Both the position numbers and the translations under genes were made by a program. DNA of 64,000 nt from contig NZ_QLMI01000001.1 of NCBI RefSeq assembly GCF_003259835.1, positions 372,001-436,000 of the forward strand. Reading direction: 5' to 3'. The notes beneath the pieces were generated by a model that had not been told where the DNA came from, ran no database searches, and saw only the letters and a list, made by a program, of their open reading frames with translations. This DNA is from Flavobacterium aquaticum. GTDB lineage: Bacteria; Bacteroidota; Bacteroidia; Flavobacteriales; Flavobacteriaceae. Below are positions 35,168 to 44,599 of the stretch, piece by piece (the stretch's first letter is position 1; the number at the start of each line of letters is the position of its first letter).

Positions 35168-38100
35168 TTAACGGTTTAGGTATAAATATCCTGTTTTTTC
35201 ATGATTCTTATTTTCTTCATCTGTATATTTCAGAATGTAAAAGTAAGTTCCATCTGGTAAAAGTTCATTTTTATTAAGAGTATTTCTACCTTCAGAAATA
35301 CCTTTGAACGATTTAAGAGTATTATCATAACCTGTTTCGTCATAGACTAAAATTCCCCATCTGTTATAAATTTCTACTGTATTATCTGGATAACATTCAA
35401 GTCCGTCGATGAAGAAGAAATCATTTGAAGTATCATCGTTAGGTGAAACTGCGTTGTAAACGGTAATTTCACAAGCAGCTAACACAACACAATCATCATT
35501 TACATTCAAATATACTTCATAGATCATTGGGCAAGAATTGTCTTCTAATTCAACCACATATTGAAAAGTATAGTAACCTAAAGTTACATTAATCGGATTA
35601 AAAATACTTCCTGTTAATCCACCCGAATTAGTAACTTCAAGCCATTCTCCTGTTGTAGGAATTGAATCGTCTAATATAGTAAATAAATCTATTGGATCAT
35701 CTTCAATACAAATTGCGAAAGGAATTGCATCAAAAGGTTCTTCAACACTTACGTTTATAGTTTGTGAGAAATTTGCTTCGTTTCCACAATTATCAGACAC
35801 AACCCATTCACGAACAATAACATATTCATAAATTGAAATAATAGTTGAAGTTTCATTATAAACAACTTCTTGAACTCCGGAACAATTATCAGTGAATACT
35901 AATTCAGGAATTTCAGGAATTTCAGAACATGAAACACTAATTTGTGAGTTTAATTGAGTTGTTAAAGTTGGAGGAGTGGTATCAAATACAGTTATAGTTT
36001 GTGTATAACTTGAACTGTTATTACAGTCGTCAGTTATCGTCCAAGTTCTACTGATGATGTATTCTCCTTCGCATTGCGATTCTTCTCTGTCGATTGTATC
36101 TAAAACAGTTATAGTTACATCACTACAATTATCAGAACCTGTCATTTCTGCTGGATTAGGAATTGCGTCACAAGAAACAGAAATGTTTTGAGGAAGTTCA
36201 CTCGTGAAAACTGGATTTGTATTATCAATGATTGTAAATGTAGCTGTTGTTGAAGAACTATTTCCGCAATTATCAGTAGCTGTAAAAGTTACCGAAGCTG
36301 AACCAGTCGCTCCACAAGTATCAGAAACCGAAGTAAAGTTGTTAGTCCAAGTCACCGAAGAACAAACATCGCTAGCTGAAGCACCACCATTTGAAGCTAA
36401 CCACGCGTTTAAAGCAGCAGTATTTCCGTTTCCATCACATTGTACTTCTAAGTTAGAAGCTTGAGTTGTGATTGTTGGATTTGTGTTATCAATGATTGTA
36501 AATGTAGCTGTTGTTGAAGAACTATTTCCGCAATTATCAGTAGCTGTAAAAGTTACCGAAGCAGAACCAGTTGATCCACAAGTATCAGAAACTGAAGTGA
36601 AGTTGTTACTCCAAGTTACGTTCGAGCAAACATCAGTTGCAGCAGCACCACCATTAGAAGCTAACCAAGCGTTTAAATCAGCAGTGTTTCCATTTCCATC
36701 ACATTGTACTTCTAAGTTAGAAGCTTGAGTTGTGATTGTTGGATTTGTGTTATCAATGATTGTAAATGTAGCTGTTGTTGAAGAACTATTTCCGCAATTA
36801 TCAGTAGCTGTAAAAGTTACCGAAGCAGAACCAGTTGCTCCACAAGTATCAGAAACCGAAGTAAAGTTATTACTCCAAGTCACCGAAGAACAAACATCGC
36901 TAGCTGAAGCACCACCGTTAGAAGCTAACCAAGCGTTTAAAGCAGCAGTGTTTCCAGCACCATCACATTGAACTTCTATATTCGAAGCTTGAACAGAAAT
37001 CACTGGATTCGTGTTATCGATGATTGTAAATGTAGCTGTTGTTGAAGAACTGTTTCCGCAATTATCAGTAGCTGTAAAAGTTACCGAAGCTGAACCAGTC
37101 GCTCCACAAGTATCAGAAACCGAAGTAAAGTTATTACTCCAAGTTACTGAAGAACAAACATCCGAAGCTACAGCGCCACCATTTGAAGCTAACCAAGCGC
37201 TAAGTTGAGCAGTATTTCCATTTCCATCACATTGTACTTCTAAGTTAGAAGCTTGAGTTGTGATTGTTGGATTCGTGTTATCGATTATTGTAAACGTAGC
37301 AGTAGTTGAAGAACTATTTCCACAATTATCAGTAGCTGTAAACGTTACCGAAGCAGAACCAGTCGCTCCACAAGTATCAGAAACTGAAGTAAAGTTGTTA
37401 CTCCAAGTAACCGAAGAACAAACATCGCTAGCTGAAGCACCACCGTTAGAAGCTAACCAAGCGTTTAAAGCAGCAGTGTTTCCAGCACCATCACATTGAA
37501 CTTCTATATTCGAAGCTTGAACAGAAATCACTGGATTCGTGTTATCGATGATTGTAAATGTAGCTGTTGTTGAAGAACTGTTTCCGCAATTATCAGTAGC
37601 CGTAAAAGTTACCGAAGCTGAACCAGTCGCTCCACAAGTATCAGAAACCGAAGTGAAGTTGTTACTCCAAGTTACGTTCGAACAAACATCGCTAGCTGAA
37701 GCACCACCATTAGAAGCTAACCACGCGTTAAGTGCAGCAGTGTTTCCATTTCCATCACATTGTACTTCTAAATTTGAAGCTTGAGTTGTGATTGTTGGAT
37801 TGGTGTTATCGATTATTGTAAACGTAGCAGTAGTTGAAGAACTATTTCCGCAATTATCAGTAGCAGTAAAAGTCACTGAAGCTGAACCACTCGCTCCACA
37901 AGTATCAGAAACTGAAGCAAAGTTGTTAGTCCAAGTTACATTCGAACAAACATCCGAAGCTACAGCACCACCGTTTGAAGCTAACCAAGCGTTTAATTGA
38001 GCGGTATTTCCAGAACCATCACATTGTACTTCTAAATTTGAAGCTTGAGTAGTGATAGTTGGATCAGTATTATCAATGATAGTAAATGTTGCTGAAGTAG

Positions 38101-40741
38101 TAGAACTATTTCCACAGTCATCAGTAGCAGTAAAAGTCACTGAAGCCGAACCAGTTGCACCACATGTATCAGAAACCGAAGCAAAGTTATTAGTCCAAGT
38201 TACGTTGGAACAAATATCCGAAGCCACAGCACCACCATTTGAAGCTAACCAAGCGTTTAGTTGAGCGGTATTTCCATTGCCATCACATTGTACTTCTAAA
38301 TTCGAAGCTTGAGTGGTGATTGTTGGATCAGTATCGTCAATGATGGTAAATGTTGCTGAAGTAGTAGAAGCATTTCCACAATCATCAGTAGCCGTAAATG
38401 TTACTGTAGCCGAACCAGTCGCTCCACAAGTATCAGAAACTGATGCGAAGTTATTAGTCCAAGTTACATTTGAACAAACATCCGAAGCTACAGCGCCACC
38501 ATTAGAAGCTAACCAAGTGTTTAAAGCAGCAGTGTTTCCATTTCCATCACATTGTACTTCTAAGTTTGAAGCTTGCGTTGTGATTGTTGGATTGGTGTTA
38601 TCGATGATTGTAAATGTAGCAGTAGTTGAAGAACTATTTCCACAATTATCAGTAGCAGTAAAAGTCACTGAAGCTGAACCAGTCGCTCCACAAGTATCAG
38701 AAACTGATGTGAAGTTGTTACTCCAAGTTACGTTTGAACAAACATCAGTTGCAGCACCACCACCATTAGAAGCTAACCAAGCGTTTAATGCGGCAGTGTT
38801 TCCAGCACCATCACATTGTACTTCTAAGTTAGAAGCTTGCGTTGTGATTGTTGGATTCGTGTTATCAATGATTGTAAATGTAGCAGTAGTTGAAGAACTA
38901 TTTCCGCAATTATCAGTAGCTGTAAAAGTTACCGAAGCCGAACCAGTCGCTCCACAAGTATCAGAAACCGAAGTGAAGTTGTTACTCCAAGTTACTGAAG
39001 AACAAACATCAGTAGCAGCAGCACCACCGTTAGAAGCTAACCAAGCGTTTAAAGCAGCAGTATTTCCATTGCCATCACATTGTACTTCTAAATTTGAAGC
39101 TTGCGTTGTGATTGTTGGATTGGTGTTATCGATGATAGTAAATGTAGCTGTAGTTGAAGAACTATTTCCACAATTATCAGTAGCAGTAAAAGTCACTGAA
39201 GCTGAACCAGTCGCTCCACAAGTATCAGAAACCGATGTGAAGTTATTACTCCAAGTTACCGAAGAACAAACATCAGTTGCAGCAGCACCACCATTAGAAG
39301 CTAACCAAGCGTTTAGTGCAGTAGTATTTCCAGCACCATCACATTGTACTTCTAAGTTAGAAGCTTGAGTTGTGATTGTTGGATCTGTTGTATCATTAAT
39401 TGTAAAAATTTGTGAACATGTTACAACATTTAAAATTGTATTTTCTCCCGCATCTCTTATTCCGTTATCGTTTGCGTCTAAGTATTCGGTAATTGTATAA
39501 GTTCGGGTTACTTGCGTATTACAACCTAAATAAGCGCTGTTAGAAGCAGTTATTTGGATTACACCACAAGGATTGTTTCCAATTATACCATTACCATTTC
39601 CTAAAGCTTCAAATTCTAATTCAGTTAAAGAAGTTGCTTGAGGTAATAAATCATAACATTGTAAACTTACAGGTGAAAATGTTGGACAGGTTACTAAAAA
39701 TTCACAACAAACTACAGCAGAAATTGTAGTGGAATAATATTTAATACATCCTAAAGCATCAGTAATTGTTGCAGAATAATTTCCGATTCCTAAGTTTGAT
39801 AAATCTTGAGAAGTTGCACCAGTATTCCATGAAACAGTATAAGGAGCAGTACCGCCCGAAATTGTCAAATCAATCGAAGCAGTTGAACCAGGTACACAAG
39901 TTAAACCTTGAACATTAGCATTTACAATAACTTCACTAGGATAAACAATAGGAACTGAAAAAGTATTAGTCAATCCCATTGAATCTGTAACGGTTAATGT
40001 TGCAGTATTTGAGGATGAATTATTATAGACAAAAGTAGGATTTTCTAGAGTTGAATCGATTGTTCCGTTAGAATCAAAATCCCAAGCATAAGTATAGGTA
40101 TAGGGAGGAGTACCACCATTTGTAGTAGATTCAAAATTAATTGTTGATATATTTCCTATTGTACATCCAGAATAGTCAAATTGAACGGCTAATGGAGTAA
40201 TTATAATTGTACTTGTTGGAAATTCACATTGCGATTTGTTATAAGTATTACAATTATAAGGTTGTAATTCATTATTATTTCCAGAAGTTTTCCATACAAT
40301 TAATATTCTATCAAGCAACATTTCTTGACCACAAACCCAAGTAAATGGACCATAAAGTAGTCGTTGTCCTGAACCAGGTGCTACGGTTCCTAAATTTACG
40401 TTTATTTGAGTTGTTACACCATCAATTATCAAATCTGCAAACATTCTTGCATGATAAATATTGCTATTTGAATTTGAAGTATAGTTCAGCATTACATACA
40501 TGGTTTGAGACACACCTGGCGTACATGTAGTGTTATTTAATGGCACTCCGTTAACATCAGTTAAACTTAAAAACACATCATTTAAAGTGTAGTTATTTGA
40601 TGTACAGTTGTAGAAATCCTGATAATAATTAGGAGCAGTACCACATAATCTTAAATCGGGTTTTGTTGTTGTAAATTGCGAATGAACAAAATTAAACCCA
40701 AGACAGATAAGAAATATCGAAATGGTAATTTTTGTTTTCAT
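35168..40741 (-). CDS. Giant repeat adhesin with CHU_C (T9SS type B) C-terminus
   Basis: A 1857-residue secreted protein. Signal peptide (1-21), an N-terminal domain, a PKD domain (about 185-270, YAWDFDSNGTID), an SprB-type repeat (ISGGTAPYTVSWNTGATS), a linker rich in cysteines, then 12 tandem 88-residue HYR-like repeats (about 453-1508). Two more divergent HYR-like units follow, and then the gliding-motility C-terminal domain ending PDGTYFYILKYTDEENKNH and GYLYLNR. Each 88-mer has four cysteines, in VQCDG, DVCSS, DTCGA and DNCGN. It is probably a cell-surface adhesin; the partner SprF-like gene follows. Confidence 0.93.
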   Translation of the reverse strand: MKTKITISIFLICLGFNFVHSQFTTTKPDLRLCGTAPNYYQDFYNCTSNNYTLNDVFLSLTDVNGVPLNNTTCTPGVSQTMYVMLNYTSNSNSNIYHARMFADLIIDGVTTQINVNLGTVAPGSGQRLLYGPFTWVCGQEMLLDRILIVWKTSGNNNELQPYNCNTYNKSQCEFPTSTIIITPLAVQFDYSGCTIGNISTINFESTTNGGTPPYTYTYAWDFDSNGTIDSTLENPTFVYNNSSSNTATLTVTDSMGLTNTFSVPIVYPSEVIVNANVQGLTCVPGSTASIDLTISGGTAPYTVSWNTGATSQDLSNLGIGNYSATITDALGCIKYYSTTISAVVCCEFLVTCPTFSPVSLQCYDLLPQATSLTELEFEALGNGNGIIGNNPCGVIQITASNSAYLGCNTQVTRTYTITEYLDANDNGIRDAGENTILNVVTCSQIFTINDTTDPTITTQASNLEVQCDGAGNTTALNAWLASNGGAAATDVCSSVTWSNNFTSVSDTCGATGSASVTFTATDNCGNSSSTTATFTIIDNTNPTITTQASNLEVQCDGNGNTAALNAWLASNGGAAATDVCSSVTWSNNFTSVSDTCGATGSASVTFTATDNCGNSSSTTATFTIIDNTNPTITTQASNLEVQCDGAGNTAALNAWLASNGGGAATDVCSNVTWSNNFTSVSDTCGATGSASVTFTATDNCGNSSSTTATFTIIDNTNPTITTQASNLEVQCDGNGNTAALNTWLASNGGAVASDVCSNVTWTNNFASVSDTCGATGSATVTFTATDDCGNASTTSATFTIIDDTDPTITTQASNLEVQCDGNGNTAQLNAWLASNGGAVASDICSNVTWTNNFASVSDTCGATGSASVTFTATDDCGNSSTTSATFTIIDNTDPTITTQASNLEVQCDGSGNTAQLNAWLASNGGAVASDVCSNVTWTNNFASVSDTCGASGSASVTFTATDNCGNSSSTTATFTIIDNTNPTITTQASNLEVQCDGNGNTAALNAWLASNGGASASDVCSNVTWSNNFTSVSDTCGATGSASVTFTATDNCGNSSSTTATFTIIDNTNPVISVQASNIEVQCDGAGNTAALNAWLASNGGASASDVCSSVTWSNNFTSVSDTCGATGSASVTFTATDNCGNSSSTTATFTIIDNTNPTITTQASNLEVQCDGNGNTAQLSAWLASNGGAVASDVCSSVTWSNNFTSVSDTCGATGSASVTFTATDNCGNSSSTTATFTIIDNTNPVISVQASNIEVQCDGAGNTAALNAWLASNGGASASDVCSSVTWSNNFTSVSDTCGATGSASVTFTATDNCGNSSSTTATFTIIDNTNPTITTQASNLEVQCDGNGNTADLNAWLASNGGAAATDVCSNVTWSNNFTSVSDTCGSTGSASVTFTATDNCGNSSSTTATFTIIDNTNPTITTQASNLEVQCDGNGNTAALNAWLASNGGASASDVCSSVTWTNNFTSVSDTCGATGSASVTFTATDNCGNSSSTTATFTIIDNTNPVFTSELPQNISVSCDAIPNPAEMTGSDNCSDVTITVLDTIDREESQCEGEYIISRTWTITDDCNNSSSYTQTITVFDTTPPTLTTQLNSQISVSCSEIPEIPELVFTDNCSGVQEVVYNETSTIISIYEYVIVREWVVSDNCGNEANFSQTINVSVEEPFDAIPFAICIEDDPIDLFTILDDSIPTTGEWLEVTNSGGLTGSIFNPINVTLGYYTFQYVVELEDNSCPMIYEVYLNVNDDCVVLAACEITVYNAVSPNDDTSNDFFFIDGLECYPDNTVEIYNRWGILVYDETGYDNTLKSFKGISEGRNTLNKNELLPDGTYFYILKYTDEENKNHEKTGYLYLNR
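36217..39384 (-). repeat. Twelve tandem 264-bp repeats within the adhesin gene
   Basis: Near-identical 264-bp units in frame with the gene. Units 8 and 10 (from the N-terminus) are a distinct variant (NPVISVQASNIEVQ), and their DNA is almost identical and 528 bp apart, which suggests growth by a two-unit duplication. Long open frames on the opposite strand here are a by-product of the repeat. Confidence 0.92.
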
Positions 40742-41092
40742 GAACGTTTTGATTTAATTTAACAATAATTGAAAAAATAGACCAAAAACGAGTAGAGGAA
40801 TAATTAATAGTTGGGGAAAAATAAAAATGAGTTTTACCTCTTTTAAAAATAATTTAAATTAACTTTTTTAACACATATCTATTACCTATAAAAAGTAATT
40901 AAAGTTCTAGTCAGGGCAACTATTGAAGAAATTTCTTGATGCTAAATTACTCAAAAACTAACACTTAGATAGCTTTATGTCAGTGTTTTCGATAAAGTGT
41001 TTAAAAAAATCTACTAACTAACTTAAAATTAGCAAAAGCTTTAACTTTTAATTCAAAAAAAAGTAGTAATTTGAATCTCTAAACTAATAACT
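40742..41092. other. Intergenic region between adhesin and sixA
   Basis: Holds the divergent promoters of the adhesin operon and the polyphosphate operon. I see no gene, terminator or clear TAnnTTTG box. The nearest match is TAATTTG, one base short, about 25 bases before sixA. Confidence 0.4.
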
Positions 41093-41596
41093 ATGAAAAA
41101 TTTGATACTTATTAGGCATTCTAAATCGAGTTGGGATGCTCCAGTTCAGGATATTGATAGATCTATCTCTCAACGAGGTGTTCGTGATGCACATTTAATC
41201 GCTTCTAAAACACCAAAAATTTTACCTCCTTCTTACATTGTGTGGAGTAGTAAAGCTAAACGAACTCAAGAAACGGCTTTTATTTTTTCGCAATACTTGT
41301 CTATTCCTTTAGAAACGATTCGTTTTTCAGAAGATTTGTACACTTTTGATGCTAAGAGCTTAGAAAAAAGTATAAAAAAATGTGAAAATTCATATGATAG
41401 CCTAATTCTTTTCGGACATAATGAAGCTATTACAAAATTTGTTAATAAATTTGGAGACCTTTATATAGATAATGTACCAACATCTGGTGTAGTTGCTTTG
41501 CAATTTGACACTGATGATTGGAATAACATATCAAAAGGACAAACTAAAGCAACATTATTTCCAAGCCAGTTTAAAAATGAACAATCCTACAAATAA
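41093..41596 (+). CDS. sixA: SixA-type phosphohistidine phosphatase
   Basis: A 167-residue histidine-phosphatase-superfamily protein. The RHG-type motif LIRHSKSSWD (residues 5-14) carries the catalytic histidine; the second histidine is in LFGHNEAIT. The short length and RHSKS form match SixA, which removes phosphate from histidine of signalling proteins. Its 3' end overlaps the polyphosphate kinase gene by 20 bases, so the two are co-translated. Confidence 0.88.
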   Translation: MKNLILIRHSKSSWDAPVQDIDRSISQRGVRDAHLIASKTPKILPPSYIVWSSKAKRTQETAFIFSQYLSIPLETIRFSEDLYTFDAKSLEKSIKKCENSYDSLILFGHNEAITKFVNKFGDLYIDNVPTSGVVALQFDTDDWNNISKGQTKATLFPSQFKNEQSYK

Positions 41597-43661
41597 CTAT
41601 ATAGATAGAGAAAAAAGTTGGTTAACGTTTAATGCAAGAGTACTTCAAGAAGCCAATGATGAGAACGTACCTTTATTAGATAGATTTCGTTTTCTTGGAA
41701 TTTTCTCCAACAATTTAGATGAGTTTTTTAGAGTTCGATACGCAGCCATTCGTCGTATGAGTCTTGAAACTAATGAAACCGAAAAAATTCTCGGTGTTCC
41801 AGCAGAGCAATTGCTTAAAGAAATTACTGATATTGTTATTGAGCAACAATCGGAAAGTTTACGAATTTTAAGTGAAATCGAAAAAAAACTCGAAAAAGAA
41901 AACATCTATATTATTAATGAAAATCAGGTTACCAAAGAACAGGAAGTTTTTATTCACGATTATTTTATTCAAAAGGTAAGTCCTGCTGTAGTAACTATCA
42001 TGTTAAATGACTTAGAAGAATTTCCTTTATTAAAAGACACTTCTGGGTATTTAGCAATTAAATTGGTTATGAAATCAGAATCTTCAACCGAAGAAATCAA
42101 GTATGCAGTAATCGAAATTCCAAATACAATTAACCGATTTGTTGTTCTTCCATCAAATTCTGAAAAACAGTATATCATTCTTTTAGATGATGTTATTCGT
42201 CTTAACTTAAACAGCATCTTTAATATATTTGATTATAAAAGTATTTCAGCTCACATGATTAAAATTACTCGAGATGCACAGTTGGAATTTGATAGTGATT
42301 TGAGTAAAAGTTTAATGGAAAAGATTTCCAATTCGGTTAAAGAGCGAAGAGTGGGCGAACCTGTTCGTTTTGTTTACGACCAAGCCATTGGTAAAGATAC
42401 TTTGGAATTTTTCCTAAAAGGAATGAATATTTTAAGTTCTGATAGTATTATTCCGGGTGGAAGATATCACAATCGTAGAGATTATATGAACTTTCCACAT
42501 TTAGGAAGATACGATTTATTATATAGAGAAAACTTACCACTACCAGTTCCAGGATTATCATTAGAAGGAAGTATTTTAGAGCGAATCAAAAAGAAAGATT
42601 ACTTGCTTTATGCGCCATATCAGTCGTTTTCTTACATCATTAAATTTTTGCGTGAAGCGGCTTTAGATCCAAAAGTAGCTTCTATAAAAATTACACTGTA
42701 TCGTTTGGCTAAGAATTCTCAAATCGTGAGTTCTTTAATAAACGCGGCTAAAAACGGAAAAAAAGTAACCGTTCAAATCGAGTTACAAGCACGTTTTGAC
42801 GAAGAAAGTAATATTTCGTATTCCGAACAAATGCAAACCGAAGGAATCGAATTGATTTTCGGAGTTAAAGGTTTAAAAGTACATAGTAAAATTTGTGTTA
42901 TTGAAAGAATTGAAGAAGGAAGAGTTAAACGTTACGGATTTATCTCGACTGGAAATTTCAATGAAAATTCGGCAAAGGTGTACACCGATGTAACTTTATT
43001 TACAAGTAATGTAGAAATTCTTAAAGACGCTGCAAAGATTTTCGATTTCTTTGATGTGAATTATAGAGTGCATCGATATAAGCATTTAATAGTATCTCCA
43101 CATTATACAAGAACACGTTTTAATAAGCTAATCGATAGAGAAATTTTAAACGCTCTTTCCGGAAAAGAAGCCTATATCAAATTGAAAATGAACAGTATAT
43201 CCGATTTTAAAATGACGGATAAATTGTATGAAGCAAGTCAGGCGGGAGTAAAAATTCAATTAATCATTAGAGGAATTTGCTGTTTAATTCCAGGCGTAAA
43301 AGGATTAAGCGAAAATATTGAAGCCATCAGTATCGTAGATAATTATTTAGAACATTCACGAATTTATATTTTCGGTAATGCAGGCGATCCTGAAGTGTAT
43401 ATCTCATCTGCCGATTTCATGACACGTAATTTAGACGCAAGGGTAGAAGTAACCTGTCCAATTTATGATCCTGAAATTAGAAAAGAATTAATTGAAACGT
43501 TTGAAATAGGTTGGAAAGCTAACGTAAAAGCCCGAATTCATTCCGCAGATTTATTAAATCGTTACAGAAAACGTGGCGATGAAAAACCATTTAGAGCCCA
43601 ACAAGAAATGTACAATTTTTACCAAAACAAATTAGATGTAATTGCAGAAGAGTTGCAATAA
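41577..43661 (+). CDS. ppk1: Polyphosphate kinase PPK1
   Basis: Makes polyphosphate from ATP. A 694-residue enzyme opening NYIDREKSWLTFNARVLQEA, the family N-domain. The two active-site histidines are seen in GLKVHSKICVI (about 435) and NYLEHSRIYIFG (about 593), and the first is autophosphorylated. Start ATG 41577 lies inside sixA; a longer frame from 41493 would read through the sixA coding region and is less likely. Confidence 0.96.
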   Translation: MNNPTNNYIDREKSWLTFNARVLQEANDENVPLLDRFRFLGIFSNNLDEFFRVRYAAIRRMSLETNETEKILGVPAEQLLKEITDIVIEQQSESLRILSEIEKKLEKENIYIINENQVTKEQEVFIHDYFIQKVSPAVVTIMLNDLEEFPLLKDTSGYLAIKLVMKSESSTEEIKYAVIEIPNTINRFVVLPSNSEKQYIILLDDVIRLNLNSIFNIFDYKSISAHMIKITRDAQLEFDSDLSKSLMEKISNSVKERRVGEPVRFVYDQAIGKDTLEFFLKGMNILSSDSIIPGGRYHNRRDYMNFPHLGRYDLLYRENLPLPVPGLSLEGSILERIKKKDYLLYAPYQSFSYIIKFLREAALDPKVASIKITLYRLAKNSQIVSSLINAAKNGKKVTVQIELQARFDEESNISYSEQMQTEGIELIFGVKGLKVHSKICVIERIEEGRVKRYGFISTGNFNENSAKVYTDVTLFTSNVEILKDAAKIFDFFDVNYRVHRYKHLIVSPHYTRTRFNKLIDREILNALSGKEAYIKLKMNSISDFKMTDKLYEASQAGVKIQLIIRGICCLIPGVKGLSENIEAISIVDNYLEHSRIYIFGNAGDPEVYISSADFMTRNLDARVEVTCPIYDPEIRKELIETFEIGWKANVKARIHSADLLNRYRKRGDEKPFRAQQEMYNFYQNKLDVIAEELQ

Positions 43662-43671
43662 TAAAAGATAA

Positions 43672-44562
43672 ATGATTACAATAAAAAAATATGCAGCTAT
43701 CGATATCGGTTCCAATGCCATGAGGTTGTTGGTAACTAATATCGTAGAGCAAGAAGGTTGCGCTCCTCAATTCAACAAAAGTTCTTTAGTTCGTGTTCCA
43801 ATTCGTTTGGGTCAAGATGCGTTTACGGTTGGCGAAATTTCGGAAGAAAATATTGACCGAATGGTTGATGCCATGAAAGCTTTTAAATTATTAATGAAAG
43901 TTCACAAAGTAGAACAATATCGTGCTTGTGCTACTTCAGCCATGCGAGAAGCGTATAATGGAAAAGAAGTTGCCGAAATCATCAAGAAAAAAGCCGATAT
44001 TAAAATTGATATTATTGATGGTAAAAAAGAAGCAGCTATTATTGCGGCTTCCGACTTAAAACAATTTATAACTTCCGATAAAGCGTACTTATATGTAGAT
44101 GTTGGTGGTGGAAGTACCGAATTTTCTTTATTCTACGAAGGGAAAATCATCGCATCTAAATCATTTAAAAACGGAACAGTTCGTTTATTGAACAACATGG
44201 TAAACGATGTCGTTTGGCAAGAAATTGAAAAATGGATTAAAACCAACACCGAACCTTTTGAAGACATCACACTAATTGGTTCCGGTGGAAATATCAATAA
44301 ATTGTTCAAATTATCTGAAAAGCAACAAGATAAACCGCTTTCGTATGTATATGTAAGTTCGCAATATCAAAAACTGAACAGCATGACCTACGAACAAAGA
44401 ATCGCCGAAATAGGTTTAAACCCAGACCGCGCCGATGTAATTATCCCAGCTACAAGAATTTATCTTAACGCCATGAAATGGAGCGGAGCCCGACATATTT
44501 ATGTTCCAAAAATTGGATTATCTGATGGTATCGTGAAAGCGATGTATTATGGGAAGATTTAA
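43672..44562 (+). CDS. ppx: Exopolyphosphatase, Ppx/GppA family
   Basis: Hydrolyses polyphosphate (or pppGpp). A 296-residue single ASKHA-fold protein with the phosphate loop AAIDIGSNAMRLLV (residues 8-21), VDVGGGSTEFSLF and IGSGGNINKL. It lacks the C-terminal HD-like domains of E. coli Ppx, as is usual in Bacteroidota. It follows ppk1 by 10 bases, so synthesis and breakdown of polyphosphate are co-transcribed. Confidence 0.93.
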   Translation: MITIKKYAAIDIGSNAMRLLVTNIVEQEGCAPQFNKSSLVRVPIRLGQDAFTVGEISEENIDRMVDAMKAFKLLMKVHKVEQYRACATSAMREAYNGKEVAEIIKKKADIKIDIIDGKKEAAIIAASDLKQFITSDKAYLYVDVGGGSTEFSLFYEGKIIASKSFKNGTVRLLNNMVNDVVWQEIEKWIKTNTEPFEDITLIGSGGNINKLFKLSEKQQDKPLSYVYVSSQYQKLNSMTYEQRIAEIGLNPDRADVIIPATRIYLNAMKWSGARHIYVPKIGLSDGIVKAMYYGKI

Positions 44563-44599
44563 TAAAATTGATTTAGTTATTCAATATTAAAAAAAGACT

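Noticed and set aside
38313..39368. 351-residue open frame on the + strand, and several similar shorter ones over 36.2-38.3 kb
   Set aside because: They lie antisense to the adhesin's 264-bp repeats and repeat with the same period, so their openness is a by-product of the sense-strand codons.
36217..39384. CRISPR-like array from the regular repeats
   Set aside because: The repeats are in-frame protein-coding 264-bp units without unique spacers.
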